A DNA stretch of 64,000 bases from Gordionus sp. m RMFG-2023 (lineage: Eukaryota; Nematomorpha; Gordioida; Chordodea; Parachordodidae). Of the stretch, positions 25,701 to 38,308 are shown one piece after another; the first letter of the stretch is position 1; every line of letters begins with the position of its first letter. Below the pieces are notes generated by a model. That model was given only the letters and a program-made list of their open reading frames with translations. It was not told the origin of the DNA and did no database searches. The translations under genes were made by a program, and so were the position numbers. Location: NCBI RefSeq assembly GCF_954871325.1, contig NC_088778.1, positions 6,481,743 through 6,545,742 of the forward strand. The letters run 5' to 3'.

Positions 25701-28700
25701 TATGATGCGGATTGAGAAGAGAGAAATGCCAAAACATTTAGTTGGTATAAGAAAACTTTTACCAGAGGAGAACACACATTTAAATAAATTAATTCTTAGA
25801 TATATAATTAAAAATAATATATCTTTTAATTCCATGAATAGTGATTCCTTCAAAGATATATTTTCTTGTATATTTAAAAATGAAAAAATTTGGACTCGTC
25901 AAACGGCATGTAAATATATTGAAAAAATATATAAAAATTCCAAAAAAAATCTTATCACTAACTTAAAAAATTTTAATAGTAAATTAGCCATAACAACTGA
26001 TATGTGGACATCTGTTAGTTCTTCGTCGTTTTGTGAAATTACATGCCATTATATAAATAAAAAATGGAAAGTTTACTTTTAGATTTAATTGAGTTACCGT
26101 ATCCTCATAGTGGTGAGGTATATCCCAATGTTTGTTAGAATCTCTGGATGATTTTGAAATTCAGGACAAGATAATCTCAATCACGCATAACAATGCCCTT
26201 AACATAATAAGCGGTGTTGAAAAAATGAATATCATTTATAAAGAAAAATATAAAACAGGCGTATACGGCCACCATTGTTTGGCTCATGTTATAAATTTGA
26301 TAGTTAAAGAAGGATTTTCAGACCTAGATAAAAAACTAATTAAAATAACTAACGTTGTAAAGAAGCTACATTCTTCACCCAAACTTTTACAAAAATACAA
26401 GCAGCTATCTGGTGGAACGAGGATTCCGTTGGATGTGGTAACCAGATGGAACTCGAAATATATAATGATATCAACAGTGAACAAAGTATAATTTTTTTAT
26501 AATGTCTTTTATATTCTTCTTTTATTATTATAAAATTTTGACTTATATAAGGGGAACTAGATCTAGTAGAAACGTTTTTTTACAAATCCCAAACCATAAT
26601 ATAATTATTTAATTCAAATTATCTTTTAAGTTTATATAATATTCAAAGAATATTATATATTTACAATTTAACTTTTTTAAGATATAACATTGCATAATAA
26701 TATATTTAATATAGAATTTAGATTCAATTAAACAGATAGGAAAAAAATATATGGCAGAGCCTTTCGATATAAACAATAATGAGGCAAAATTTTTAAACGA
26801 AGTGGAAAATTTTTTAAAACCATTCTATAAAATAACGTTGGAAATATCGTCAGATACAACTACAATTGGAACCGCAGTTTTATTTATGGCAAAGATGGAG
26901 AAAATTTTAGACGAGGCTTCCAAAAATCATCCTGATAGTGATATTAAAAATGCGGCAAGAAAAATGTTGATAAAATGTGAAACATATAAAAACTTCATGA
27001 GCACATTTAGCAATTACGTGGCTACAATGTTAGATCCCAAAACTAAAATAAAATATATGCCTAATTTTATTGCTAAGGAGGAATACAATAAAAATTTAAA
27101 ATCGCTCTATAAAGACTATGGGTGGCCAACCCAAAAGGCTAAGGTATATGAGTTGCCATTAGATGATATGGAAACACAGCCATATTCGGTTTGCATGCAT
27201 GACGAATTGAGAAAGTAATTATGAATGTTTGGTTATATTAATTTATAAATTATAGGGAGGCTTATGAATTTCCTGATCTCACGGGAGATGAAATAATAGA
27301 ATATAAGTAATTATAAATGTTTGGTTATATTAATTTATAAATTATAGGGAGGCTTATGAATTTCCTGATCTCATGGGAGATGAAATAATAGAATATATCA
27401 AGGAACCGGTTGCATCAGCTTCAACCAATATACTTGATTGGTGGGCTAAAAACAGTGATTATTACCCAACCTTGTCGTTGATAGCTAAGGATTTCCTGGC
27501 ACAACAAACGACAAGCGTTCCAAGTGAGAGAGTCTTTAGCAAGGCAGTAGACTTTTTGACAAAGAAGCGAAATAGGATGTCGGGAACAATCCTTAAATAT
27601 TGTATATGCCTAAATAATTGGGATATTAGTCTTACAGAATAAAATATATTTTATATTATTTATTGTATTGTGTTATTGTATATTTACAAAATAAACTTTA
27701 ATATTGAAAAGGCTAAATTTATTTTAAAAATATAAACCGTAAAAAGAATATTAATAAATTCTTAGATTTTTTTTTGACTGTCTCATTGGTAACTTTATAT
27801 AAATTGTAGCAAATATGATATTATTAAAAAATAATGGCATATAATAGATTTTTTCTAATATAAAATTGATAAAGGTAAATATAAAAATTAAATCAATATT
27901 AATCATTTAGGTCTTAAAAAATTTAAAAACCTAAACTAAATCAAAAGACAACGGATTATAATAGGGGAAAGCCTAAAATCTTTAAGCTCATATTTATTAT
28001 TTTTCTTTTAGAACTATACTTATATATCCATTTAGAATATTAATTGTTACTTAATGTCGATTAACACCAAAATTAATAGTGTGAATGTTGACAAAAGGCC
28101 AATATTAATATAATGGACAATTTCGAAATTTATTTATGTACTCGGATCAAGAAAACTTTTATATCTTAATGGATGAATAAAGTATGTTTAAAAAATTTCC
28201 CACTTCGTTTAAAAATTTTGCCTCATTATTGTTTATATCGAAAGTCTCTGCCATATATTTTTTTTCCTATCTGTTTAATTGAATCTAAATTCTATATTAA
28301 ATATATTATTATGCAATGTTATATCTTAAAAAAGTTAAATTGTAAATATATAATATTCTTTGAATATTATATAACAAAAGATAATTTGAATTAAATAATT
28401 ATATTATGGTTTGGGATTTGTAAAAAAACGTTTCTACTAGATCTAGTTCCCCTTATATATTAGTCAAAATTTTATAATAATAACAGAAGAATATAAATGA
28501 CATTATTAAAAAATTATACTTTGTTCACTGTTGATATCATTATATATTTTGAGTTCCACCTGGTTACCACATCCAACGGAATCCTCGTTTCACCAGATAG
28601 CTGCATGTATTTTTGTAAAAGTTTGGGTGAAGAATGTAGCTTCCTTACAACGTTAGTTATTTTAATTAGTTTTTTATCTAGGTCTGAAAATCCTTCTTTA

Positions 28701-31700
28701 ACTATCAAATTTATAACATGAGCCAAACAACGGTGGCCGTATTCGCCTGTTTTATATTTTTCTTTATAAATGATATTTATTTTTTTCAACACCTCTTATT
28801 ATGTTAAGGGCATTATCATGCGTGATTGAGATTATCTTGTCATGACATCAAAATCATCCAAAGATTCTAACAAACATTGGAAAATATCCTCACCACTATG
28901 ATGATACGGTAACTCAATTAAATCTAAAAGCAAACTTTCCATTTTCCATTTTTTATTTATATAATGGCATGTAATCGCACAAAACGATGAAGAACTAACC
29001 GATGTCCACATATCAGTTGTTATGGCTAATTTACTATTAACATTTTTTAAGTTAGTGATAAGATTTTTTTTGGAATTTTTATATATTTTTTCAATATATT
29101 TACATGCCCTTTGACGAGTCCAAATTTTTTCATTTTTAAATATATAAGAAAATATATCTTTGAAGGAATCACTATTCATGGAATTAAAAGATATATTATT
29201 TTTAATTATATATCTAGGAATTAATTTATTTAAATGTGTGTTCTCCTCTGGTAAAAGTTTTCTTATACCAACTAAATGTTTTGGCATTTCTCTGTTCTCA
29301 ATCCGCATCATATCAATATGATATCTTTTTACGTGGTTTTTTAAATTAGCTGTAAAAAAATAAATTTTTACTTTTTTTTATAAAAATGGGATATTAGGGG
29401 TTCCCCTATTAAAAATAAAAGTTTTTAACCCTTTGTCGCATAAGTGGAAAATAAATCTTATGATGCACTAACTGGAGTTTCCTCAGACCCCAATTTAGAA
29501 ATACTGTATCTTGAAATTAATTTATAGTATTATAAATAAAAACAGCTTTAATGATTTTAACTAGTGTTGTTAAACGGCTCGATTTGAACCGATTTTTAAA
29601 AACTGCTAACGACACTACCATTAGAGAACATCTTGAAACCTATCCTAACTACACATTTTTAATTTTATTGGCTAGAGATATAGGGGGGGGGGGGAATCAG
29701 CATCATGACATTGCCAGACTATACAAATAAGCAAAAAATTTGGGATATCAAATAGTCGAGATTTAAAGTCATATAGTTACATTTAAAACCATAGGGTAAT
29801 CTAAGATAAACATCCCATATTGTATTGTAGATAATGGGTTTAATGAAACATTGTGTGCAAACTAAAAAAAAAATCCGTGTATAAAATATTTTCAAATGAA
29901 TTTATCAAGAGATACTCAATAACATTAAGCGTCAATTAGATGGCGAAAAAAAATATAATAATAATTAAACGCATTACAAAAGAAATTAGTTGAAGAAAAT
30001 GCCTCCATTAGTGCAGTAATTCAATTCATTGAAATACTTTACGCTAGTCATGCTGAGCATAAATGATAAAGGTGTCCAGATAATAAAAGATATGATGTAT
30101 AAAAACCTTACTAAACGTTTTCCTTATATGTATAATGGAAAAATTTACTTCTTTGCAACAATTTTTGGATCCGGCCACTTTAAGACAATCTTTTTTGCTC
30201 AATTCAATTAATATTTTAAAGGCAAAAACTACCTATAGAAGGCAGTAGCAGCAACTCCTATAAGAAAATTAATTCATTCAGCCAAATGCAAATTTTTTTA
30301 AAAATTTTATTATTTTATACAGTATTAGCAAAATATGGACATGGATGAAATTCCCAGCAATAAATTCAACCGGCCCAATTAGGATCTAATGCTGATGCTG
30401 TTAAAGCAAATGAAGAGTCAAATTTAGTTAAAAAATATTAATGAAAATCGCTATTCCCTTGACATTCAAAATTATCTTAAGGAACCAATATTTAAAGTAA
30501 AAAATAATACCTCAGCAAATCCTTTGAGCAGTGAACGCTATATATAAATATTAAACTCTTTCTAAACTTGCTCATTAATATCAGCAAAACCCACTCTAAG
30601 AGTATTATCAGAATTTGTTCTTAGTGAAACTGGTGAAATCGAAAGTCCGTCCCTTCTGAAAAGAAATCTTCAGTATTGTTGTGGCATAATTATAGATATA
30701 ATACAAAGGTAGATAAGTACATTACACATTAACTATCAAATATGTATAAAGAACCCAATCAGATATAATATTAGGTCGATAATCGATCAATATCAATTTA
30801 ATATAGTCGGCCTCCAAAAAAGTGGCATCGGTACATCCCTATTACATATCTTAGCTCAATTAATAAATAATCAATTTTAAACGGTTCTTTCTTTTATTTT
30901 TCAAATTTAATATTTTGAGGTTCTGGTTTTATATATTTTTTTACATTTCTCTATTAAAAAATTTCTTTTTACCTTTTTCTATTTTTTGTTTCTAGGGAAT
31001 TAATTTTTTTAAAAAAATATTTCCTTTCTTCTTATAAAACGAGGCTAATAATTATATAGAATAAAAAATAAAAATTGCGATAAATATATATCTAATAATT
31101 AAGGTAATTGAAAATAAATATAATAATATTGATTTAAAAAAAATATTATTCTAACCAAATATACATGTCAAATGTCAAAGGATAATACACCTTATAGGAT
31201 AAAAGGGTCATAATTATTAACAATTAACAGTTAACAAATCTATTGATTCTACACATCTAAAATGTGTAATTATTAGGGTTGTGCTGATATTATATATTTT
31301 TTTACAGATCAGACGATTATTTAAGAAAAACCGATTCGATATTACTATTGTTTATATATATGTCAGATACCTGCAGGCCCAGCCTGTGTTAATTTTTTTT
31401 AATATACCCAGAACGGGCCTAAAAAATTTTTCAGTACATGGGCCGGGCCGCATATTTTAAAACCAAATATTTTAAATCGCCATTATTAGCTATAAAAGTT
31501 AAAAATAAATAAAATATATTTCAAAAAAAATCCAGGCTGGGCCCGAAAATATAAAACCTGGGCCGGACCGAAATAATTTTTTAAAAATAACCATGAAGCA
31601 ATGACCCTTCTGCAGGTCTCGGATATATATATAATTATATTCAATTTTTTTTTATAAATAATTTTCTAATAATAAATGAATAAAAAGGAACCAAAATCAA

Positions 31701-34700
31701 TATATTTGTAATAGTTAAATAAAATAGAATTATTATAAAAGAAATAGTATCTAAAAAAATATGATACCATTTTTTATTTGAAACAAGAAAAGGATTTAAT
31801 AATATTTGGCGATAAATATTATCATTATTTTAGATATTAGGGAGATTGAATAAAAAAACAACGAAATACACTTAATCATTCATGATACTTCATCAACTAA
31901 CACCTTGGCCAAGAGAAATAAAAAATTTCAAGGTCTAACTTGTCATGGCTATAGTTTAGAGTTGGCTATTTCTTTTGTATAAAAATAATTGATTTGTTTA
32001 TAATAATGTTTCAAAGATACATGCAAATCAAATATCGATATCAGATGAATCGGTTTATCATGGAATATCAGTATTCGGTTGATCAGTTTTTGTAAGAATA
32101 TCGGAAAGTATTGATTAGTAAAAAATTTGAGGGTCGACACAGCCCTATTAATATTACTTGACTCTTTCATTTAAAAAGAAGCATTAAAATTAGAATAGAA
32201 TATAGACGTTAGGATAAATATTGTAAGTTTGGCAGTGTACCAAATCAAAAAATATTATATAAAATTGAAGAATAAACCTATCCAATAATGTTTCGTGCAT
32301 GGTGCCCTGCGTTTTGGCCAGTTTAATTTGCTTAACGTCTTCCTTAGATATTCTCAGTTTTCTGTCTTGAAAACTTTGGAACTTTTGCCTTTATTTAAAG
32401 AAATAATAATTTAAATTGTAACTTCATTTTTTAAAAAAAAAGCATAAACCAACTTATCAATTGTTTATTATCTAATCAAGGCATACACGTTGAAATTTAT
32501 ATACAAATATTATAAATTATTACACGTAGTTCAATTCTATATCCTTGGCACGGCCCTGCTCCTCCTTGGGGATCAAGTTCTCTTCCTTTTTAACAAAGTT
32601 TGATCTCAGCTTGTATTTATATATTTTACATTTATATTATGTAAATATTCGATTTTTGCGAGTTATATATTTTCAAGCCAGGTCAGGCCCGCCTTATTTT
32701 TTTAAAATATACTTTATATTATTATTAATTTTTATAGGTAATAAATAATGGCGATTTAAAATATTGGGTATATTTATAAAAAATTCCTGCAGGTCTTCGA
32801 ATAATAGAAATGGAGTTATAGTGCTTACAAATTTAAATATTTTGCTTTTACAATAAATTTCGATTAATGCACTTTCACATGGTAACGTGAAAATAGGTGA
32901 ACATTGTTTTTTGTGGTAATATTCGTTTTTGGGATTTTTTTTCCACAGATTTTGGTTAATTCCTGTCAATTTATGGCTATCAGCCTGATTTTTTTAAAAA
33001 AAATTTCTAAAATTTTTAGCTGCATTCTGGAAAATTGTTTCAAGAGGGAATTGGAAATATGAGAGTAATTTAACATTAAACACTTCATTATAGTTCTAAC
33101 AAATTAAAAGCCATTTCTATAAATATAGATAATGCGAATGGATAAATCCAAAATATCTGACATTCCTCAGGCTTTTATTTATATCAGGAGGTATTTAACA
33201 AGTATAAAACAATATTAAATCTATTTGGGGCTAAATTATAGAAAGTAAAAACCGAAAACTTTCATCTTCGAACTAAGATAACAAAAAATAATTAAAATTA
33301 TGACATACTTCTGTTTATATATTAATAAACTGTGAGAAAAAAAAAATAATATTGACTTGTAAAAAAAATTTAAAAGGTAATTTACCGTTTTCCTCCGTTA
33401 TTGATTGTAATATCATTCACTGGTATAGTAGCTGAAGGATCCTTTTAGCTCTTATGATCTTATGAGGGTCATGATTAACTCAATAATAATTTTATTAAAC
33501 GACAAAAAATAATCTAAAATAAACTTTTATAAAACACAATTAATTATAACTATAAACATTTTACAAAAACTCAATATTAATTTTATTAGACCGTAAAAAT
33601 AATAGACTTTTATAAAACGCAATTAATTAAGTATAAAAAATTTTACAAACTAAAAAAAAGGTAAGATCCAGATAAGCAAAAAAATTAGTCCCTTTTGTAG
33701 GTAAAATAAAAAGTGCAATTATAAATTAAAATAAACTTGGCGCAAAGTGAAAAAGAACGTTTTTGCGAAGAGGAGTTATGTTAATTTTATCTTATAAAAT
33801 TTGGGATAAAACCAACCCCCATATAGTTTTTGGAACTCAAATTATATCTCCGGATTCAGGATGATCTCAGGGACCTAATTACCTAATTTATAGTTAATGA
33901 AAACCTTACTAAGAAATCCAAAAGCAATGAAAAACCCCTGATTAAAAGAAAACACAAGAGTCATCTTTTAATTTTAATGTAATTAAATCTAAACAAAAGA
34001 GGGACTTTAAAAAAAATATAATAAAAAAAAATAACCTTAAGGGCAAAAATATAAATAACTTTAAAACAATATTTAACAATTATATTATCTACTATATAAA
34101 AAAATCAAAATTGGAGTACTCTGAAATACAATAAAGAGGAAAGATTCCACAAATTTTTTTTTCCACAAATTAAATAATTTAGATGCTTTTTATATTTAAT
34201 TTTTATATAATTTTTTTTAAAGTAAATAAAAGTTTAATTTCTTTTTTAAAAAAAGTTATTGAACCTCGAAGACTAAATTTTAAAAAAGGGTTCAGGGTTG
34301 AGTTCAATAAAATGTCGAGGGTTGGAAGGGTTTGGTTCACAGCTTTGGCATTAGATATATAAGAAAAAAGTGTAAGACTTAGGTCAAAATTTTAAACAAG
34401 AAAGAAAGAAAGTTTAAAATAATTTAGGTAGTTTGCATTTTTTAAAAAATTGTTTCAAAATACACAGAAATTAAAAAATATGAGAGGTAGATGAATGCTA
34501 AATTTTCCAACTGATTAATTGATATAATTTAATATATTTTCAAAAAAATTGGCAAATTCCAGATTTATTATTATTAATTTTATTTTTAAGCTGAGCCAAG
34601 ATTTTTTAAAATTAACCATTCTATAGCCTATTCAGGAGTTCTGACAAAATTATTCAATAAAAAAAAATACATATAAATTCTATAATAAATCAAGTTTTGG

Positions 34701-36137
34701 TTTTTATATATTTTTCTATTTTCTTTGCAAGAACTTGTGTTCAAACTAATCCTTGTTGAATTTTTGTTGGAGAATAGTGAGGATGTTAATTGTCATTAGA
34801 TAAGAAAATAAGAGTTTTTTAAATAAAAAAATGGAACATGTGGTTATTAACTTACTTTCATCATTTCACTGGGTCCAGCTTTGGAATTAAGGCACTTAAA
34901 AATCTCTTGTTCTTCATCAGCACAGGATAGGAAACAATTATTAGCTGCCAGAAGAGCCATTTTACCCTGTGAAAATACAATAAAGGTAGATTTAAATATA
35001 ATAGATACCCCCTGAAAATGTTTAAGCAGGTCAATTGTGAGGGGAGGGGGTAGATTTTTAAACTAGAGTTACAATTTATAAACTTATTTTTTCTTAATTA
35101 TTTTTCAAGTAATGACAAATGAGCAAAAAAAAATCTTGATATTCTTTTATTTTTGCAAAGTTATGAGGAATGCATTACTTTTAAAAATTACTGTATAACA
35201 CTGATAAAAATAACATTTAAACTTCTTCAAATACAGGTTCCCATTGTTCAAGGGTAGAAATTGCATCAGCCCGCCCAATTAAATTGCCAGTTCGATCAAT
35301 ACCCAAATATTTACCAAATCCTGTTTTGAGAGCTAATTTACTGTCAGATATCCTGGTGGCTAGAAATATTTCTTCAGGAAAAGGTCCCTCACCTTAATTA
35401 TACATAAATATATTATAAAATAATGTGGTGATTACTAAAGTCATATTTCAAATTATGTAAAAGATGTGGATAACAAAAATATAATTATTTGCTAAATTCC
35501 TATATTATCAAAGTTGTGATTTAAAATATAAGTAAAAGTTTTAAGGGCAAAAAAGCTATAAGAAAGAGGTAATTAAATAATAATATTTAAAATTTGAATG
35601 TATTATATTTAATATGAATTTATATATTAATATAAATAATTATATACATTGAAATTAGCATAAAAGATGTCTAGATTTAAAAAATATCAGTGACTTAATT
35701 AAGACTAAAAAAATGTGTTCAATGAATTTAAATTATAGATATTAAAAAAAATTAGCATGCAAAAATATCCTTTTTAATTTATAAATATTGGTTAACCATC
35801 AGGGTGAGTGATCCCCAAACCAAATAATCCAGTAGTGAGACATGATACATATGTCTTTGGAAAAATTTCTAGAGCTACTGAACCTGGTATATCTTCAAAT
35901 ATATTGATTTGAGCCCAGCCATCTATAAATATTATTTATTATTATAAAATAAATTTCTCCTTTTACCATATTTCTTGATTTCTTCATCAATAGGATCCTC
36001 TTCAGGTTTCTTATTCTCTGATAATTTTTGCTTTCGCTTCCTATGAAAATGGCACTATAGAATAAAAATTAAATGAGTTACCTTTTATGTCCCTTTATTT
36101 TTAATTTTGTTGTTATAACACGATCATATTCAGACAT
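22778..36137 (-). CDS. FRG1: FRG1 protein (fascin-like, actin/RNA-associated nuclear protein)
   Basis: FRG1 is a nuclear/nucleolar protein with a beta-trefoil, fascin-like fold, linked to pre-mRNA splicing complexes and actin bundling. Eight exons: 36137-36082, 36040-35967, 35922-35797, 35392-35223, 34966-34856, 32609-32524, 32388-32278, 22814-22778. All splice in phase through GT..AG introns to 256 residues (human 258). Landmarks in order: MSEYDRVITTKLKIKG; a basic KRKQK segment; GWAQINIFEDIPGSVALEI; LALKTGFGKYLGIDRTG and DAISTLEQWEPVF (trefoil core); GKMALLAANNCF; the charged LRSNFVKKEENL..LNYV; KFQSFQDRKLRISKEDV; HETLLDR; and the terminal RRERMKADRYCK. The last exon is only 37 nt including the stop and follows a 9.46-kb intron full of transposons. 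Start Met matches the family's MAEY.. opening. Identity is very secure. Confidence 0.94.
23188..23415. repeat. GAACTCGAGTC-type direct/palindromic repeats after a TAGTGTTGTTAAA end
   Basis: Starts TAGTGTTGTTAAACGACTGA and then repeats ACTCGAGTCGTGAACTC / AGTCGACTCAAGTCGTGAAC variants. The unit ACTCGAGT is itself palindromic. No matching right end found, so it may be a truncated MITE with an expanded interior. Confidence 0.45.
23895..24490. repeat. Degenerate tandem repeat, period about 119 bp
   Basis: Units share GACAATTGTCATAATCG, TTTTTTGAAATTTTTTGACG and TTTCAGTGAAGATGTA blocks. The GACAATTGTC-like block recurs at 24029, 24148, 24267, 24328 (short unit) and 24431. Spacing is 119, 119, 61, 103. 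It lies in the last intron of FRG1. Confidence 0.7.
24490..24840. mobile_element. Truncated inverted copy of the GGGGAGAC-ended element
   Basis: Reverse-complement match to about 15465-15820, including GGTTTAGCAAACCCCGC, GACAAATCATGATT and GAGATTAAGTGGTTTGCC. Truncated just before the terminal GGGGAGAC on one side and internally on the other. Confidence 0.65.
25506..27700 (+). mobile_element. hAT transposon, longer copy with degenerate BED-type transposase
   Basis: Left end CAGTATTTCTAAATTGG then GGTCTGAGG resembles Charlie-type hAT termini. Transposase pieces on the plus strand: a BED-finger tail (about 25663, ANLKNHVKRYH, after an intron acceptor) running to 26082; 26132-26486 with HHCLAHVINLIVKEG and VVTRWNSKYI; an intron 26487-26731; 26732-27214; and the dimerisation part 27349-27642 (AQQTTSVPSERVFSKAVDF). 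ITTDMWTS marks the start of the RNase H-like fold. Compared with the inverted copy, about 8 bp are missing near 26070, shifting the frame, so this gene is dead. No right terminus is recognisable. Confidence 0.85.
27215..27398 (+). repeat. 92-bp tandem duplication spanning a transposase splice acceptor
   Basis: Two nearly identical 92-bp units starting at 27215 and 27307. Each has a GTAATTAT donor-like start, a 41-bp intron ending TAAATTATAG, and the first part of the next exon (EAYEFPDL..GDEIIEY). The duplication copies intron and exon start together. Confidence 0.85.
28187..29506 (-). mobile_element. hAT transposon, 5' half copy in inverted orientation
   Basis: Minus-strand copy starting at the terminus ending AATACTG (29506) and running through the BED tail, the MMRIENREMPKHL.. 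region and the HRCLAHVINLIVKEG block to the inner breakpoint inside the third transposase exon. The 29311-28832 segment stays open for 159 codons where the other copy is shifted, and ends DFDVMTR. The 3' half is absent. Confidence 0.85.
29950..30710 (+). mobile_element. Decayed hAT transposase remnant, second family
   Basis: Plus-strand pieces in shifting frames: ENASISAVIQFIEILYAS, then LTKRFPYMYNGKIYFFATIF (the RF...ATxLDPRFK block), a LKEPIF piece, and finally SAKPTLRVLSEFVLSETGEI matching the SATSxPSERVFSxAG dimerisation motif. Many interruptions, no termini found. Directly beyond the inverted duplication in the FRG1 intron. Confidence 0.6.
31364..31622. mobile_element. GC-rich hAT-type MITE, CAGAtACCTGCAGG ends
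   Basis: 259 bp from CAGATACCTGCAGGCCC to CTGCAGGTCTCGG. Flanks ATATATGT and ATATATAT are an 8-bp duplication with one mismatch (AT-rich, so weaker evidence). Interior has GGGCCGGGCCG and GGGCCGGACCG around an AT core. In the FRG1 last intron. Confidence 0.6.
32676..32800. repeat. GC-rich repeat, short partial copy
   Basis: GGTCAGGCCCGCC at the left, the family's AT core (ATAATGGCGATTTAAAATATT) in the middle and CCTGCAGGTCT at the right. It lies about 70 bp upstream of FRG1 exon 6. Confidence 0.5.
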
Positions 36138-36321
36138 GATAACTGATGGAGAAATCATATCACTGTCATATAATGACTGACATATAATAATTTTAATTTT
36201 AGAGTAAAATAGTCAAATTTTTATATAGTGATTTTTAGCAATCCAGGTACTAAAAATAGTTGTGCAATGTCCTTAAGCAACGAGTCTTGATTAAAATATT
36301 ACAGCCTAAACTAATTCTCAT

Positions 36322-38308
36322 CAGTGGCGTGTCTGGCCTTTTCAATCTCAGCGGCTTAACTAAAAATATTTTATAGTGGGCTTCGCTCCCCATGCCCCCC
36401 ATCTTGCTGGCCCTACGACTCGCTTTTGCTTGGCCGGATTTTATATTAATATATTATACTTTTCTTAAATTTGTTAATTCTGAACAATTTTTCTGAATTT
36501 TAATTTTCTCATTTATTATATTATACATACAAAATAAACTGGCATATAAATGATTAAAACAATACAAGACATTTCTAAAAATAAAATTTTTTAATACAAA
36601 AATCTATTTATTACAGTATAAAATATTTTCGATTGCTGATATAAAAAAAATTTTACGTCTAAAGAATTACAAGTGATAAAAAAGATTAATTAATTTATAC
36701 ATATGCCTCAATTGATAATAGATTTTCAAAACCAAATAATGCAATAATATAATTTCTAGCAACTTACATTGACATAATGTTATCAAACTGTTACCATTTT
36801 ACACATTTATAGAAAGGACTAATAAGGAAATTGTTTTAGGCCTAAACCTAATCAAAAATTCTTGAAGAAGAGAGTATAAACGATCAATCCAAATCATAAA
36901 ACTATTGAGTGGTTAGAGCTTCCTTTTAGATGACATGATGGCTAGATAAGTAATCGAGAAAATTACTAAAAGATTATCATCCATTTTAAATTATATATAA
37001 TATATAAACGACTACACATTTGACCATTATTGTTAATCTAAAATATGCATCATATGTTCTCAGCCATTGTAGTAATAATCTTAAATTACATAGCAACACA
37101 AATAATAGATGCTGGGCAGTAATAGCTATGACACTCACGATGTAAACTAGCATCAGAATTTATTATGTTGGATAAATTGATAAAATAAAAACACTAAAAA
37201 TCTTTTGAAGAAATAATTGTGCAAATATATTGAAGCCTTGAGTTATTTATACGGCAAGGATGCTTTATTAGAAATCAAAATTTGGAACTATAAAATAAGG
37301 ACCAGAATAATATGATGCAATTAAGATTTTATATATTGTCGCCTCGCACCACCTCTAGTTGGTATATTATATCTTAAAATATAAGTAGTTTGTAAAAATA
37401 TCAAAAATACACTTGTAATAGAATTTAACTCAAAACGGTTTTTTGAAAGAGAAAAAAATAGCTTTCCTATCGTAAAAAAGAAAAGAAAAGATATCAAATT
37501 TATTACATCTATTGTAGGATGAATTATAAAATGTTTAATTTTTAAAAGATTTTATAACTAAATAGAAGACGTTAAATACTTAAAAGCAAATTGTTACTAT
37601 ATTTTTTATCAAAAGCATTTATTAGTAAAATTCATTATAATATTAGCTGTAATATATTATAACTGTCAAATACGTCTATAAAAGTGGCATTTTATCTAAT
37701 ATTTTCTAATCAACTGTATATAATAAAGGATTATAAACTATATGTCTACTTACTTACTTTTTATTATACTTATTTAGGCCTTGAAAATATTTTTAGGAAT
37801 AGGTATGATAATAAAATTTAAAAATAAATATACAGTTGATTAGTCATTTTGAACTCAGCTAAATACAATATTAAATTTTTTAGTTTTCAATTAATAAATG
37901 ATTATATTTATTTAATTAGGGTTATAAAATAATTTAAATAATAATAGTCAATTAAGCTTCAACTGTTAATGCTAAATTAATATTTAGTGAGTGATATTGA
38001 TATTATATTTTGAACATAAAATTTGATTGCTAGCTGACATAGTGAAAATTATTAATTTAATCTAATTTAAAATAGTATTCATTTAATAAATATTTAGATA
38101 GTCTTATTAATTTTTAAATAATAAAATCAAATCTATATTTTACTTAATAGAATTATAAAAGAAATCTTTCAGGGGGCAATCAAAAAAATTTATATTTAGT
38201 TCAAGGGGTTAGGATATCATTTAAAAAAAATTTTGCTTCAGGTTGCTATTCAAATTTAGCAGGGGGCTCGAGCCCCTGCGTGCCCCCCCCCCTAAAGCGA
38301 CGCCATTA
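36322..38308. mobile_element. Probable non-autonomous element, CAGTGGCG ends
   Basis: Begins CAGTGGCGTGTCTGGCC, followed by a GC-rich stretch (GCTCCCCATGCCCCCC). The right end has GGGGGCTCGAGCCCC, a C-run and GCGACGCCATTA. Between them is AT-rich sequence without coding signal. Its left edge lies under 200 bp upstream of the FRG1 start codon. No clear duplication. Confidence 0.45.

Larger units (their letters stand above)
25402..29610. repeat. Large inverted duplication (arms about 1.42 kb, spacer about 1.37 kb)
   Basis: Left arm 25402-26819 is repeated in reverse at 28187-29610 with only scattered differences. Each arm contains, from outside in: a fragment of the TAGTGTTGTTAAA MITE, about 55 bp of ordinary flank, a hAT terminus at CAGTATTTCTAAATTGG, and the 5' half of a hAT transposase gene. 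Because non-transposon flank is shared, this is a segmental inverted duplication rather than simple TIRs. The whole structure sits inside the last intron of FRG1. Confidence 0.9.
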
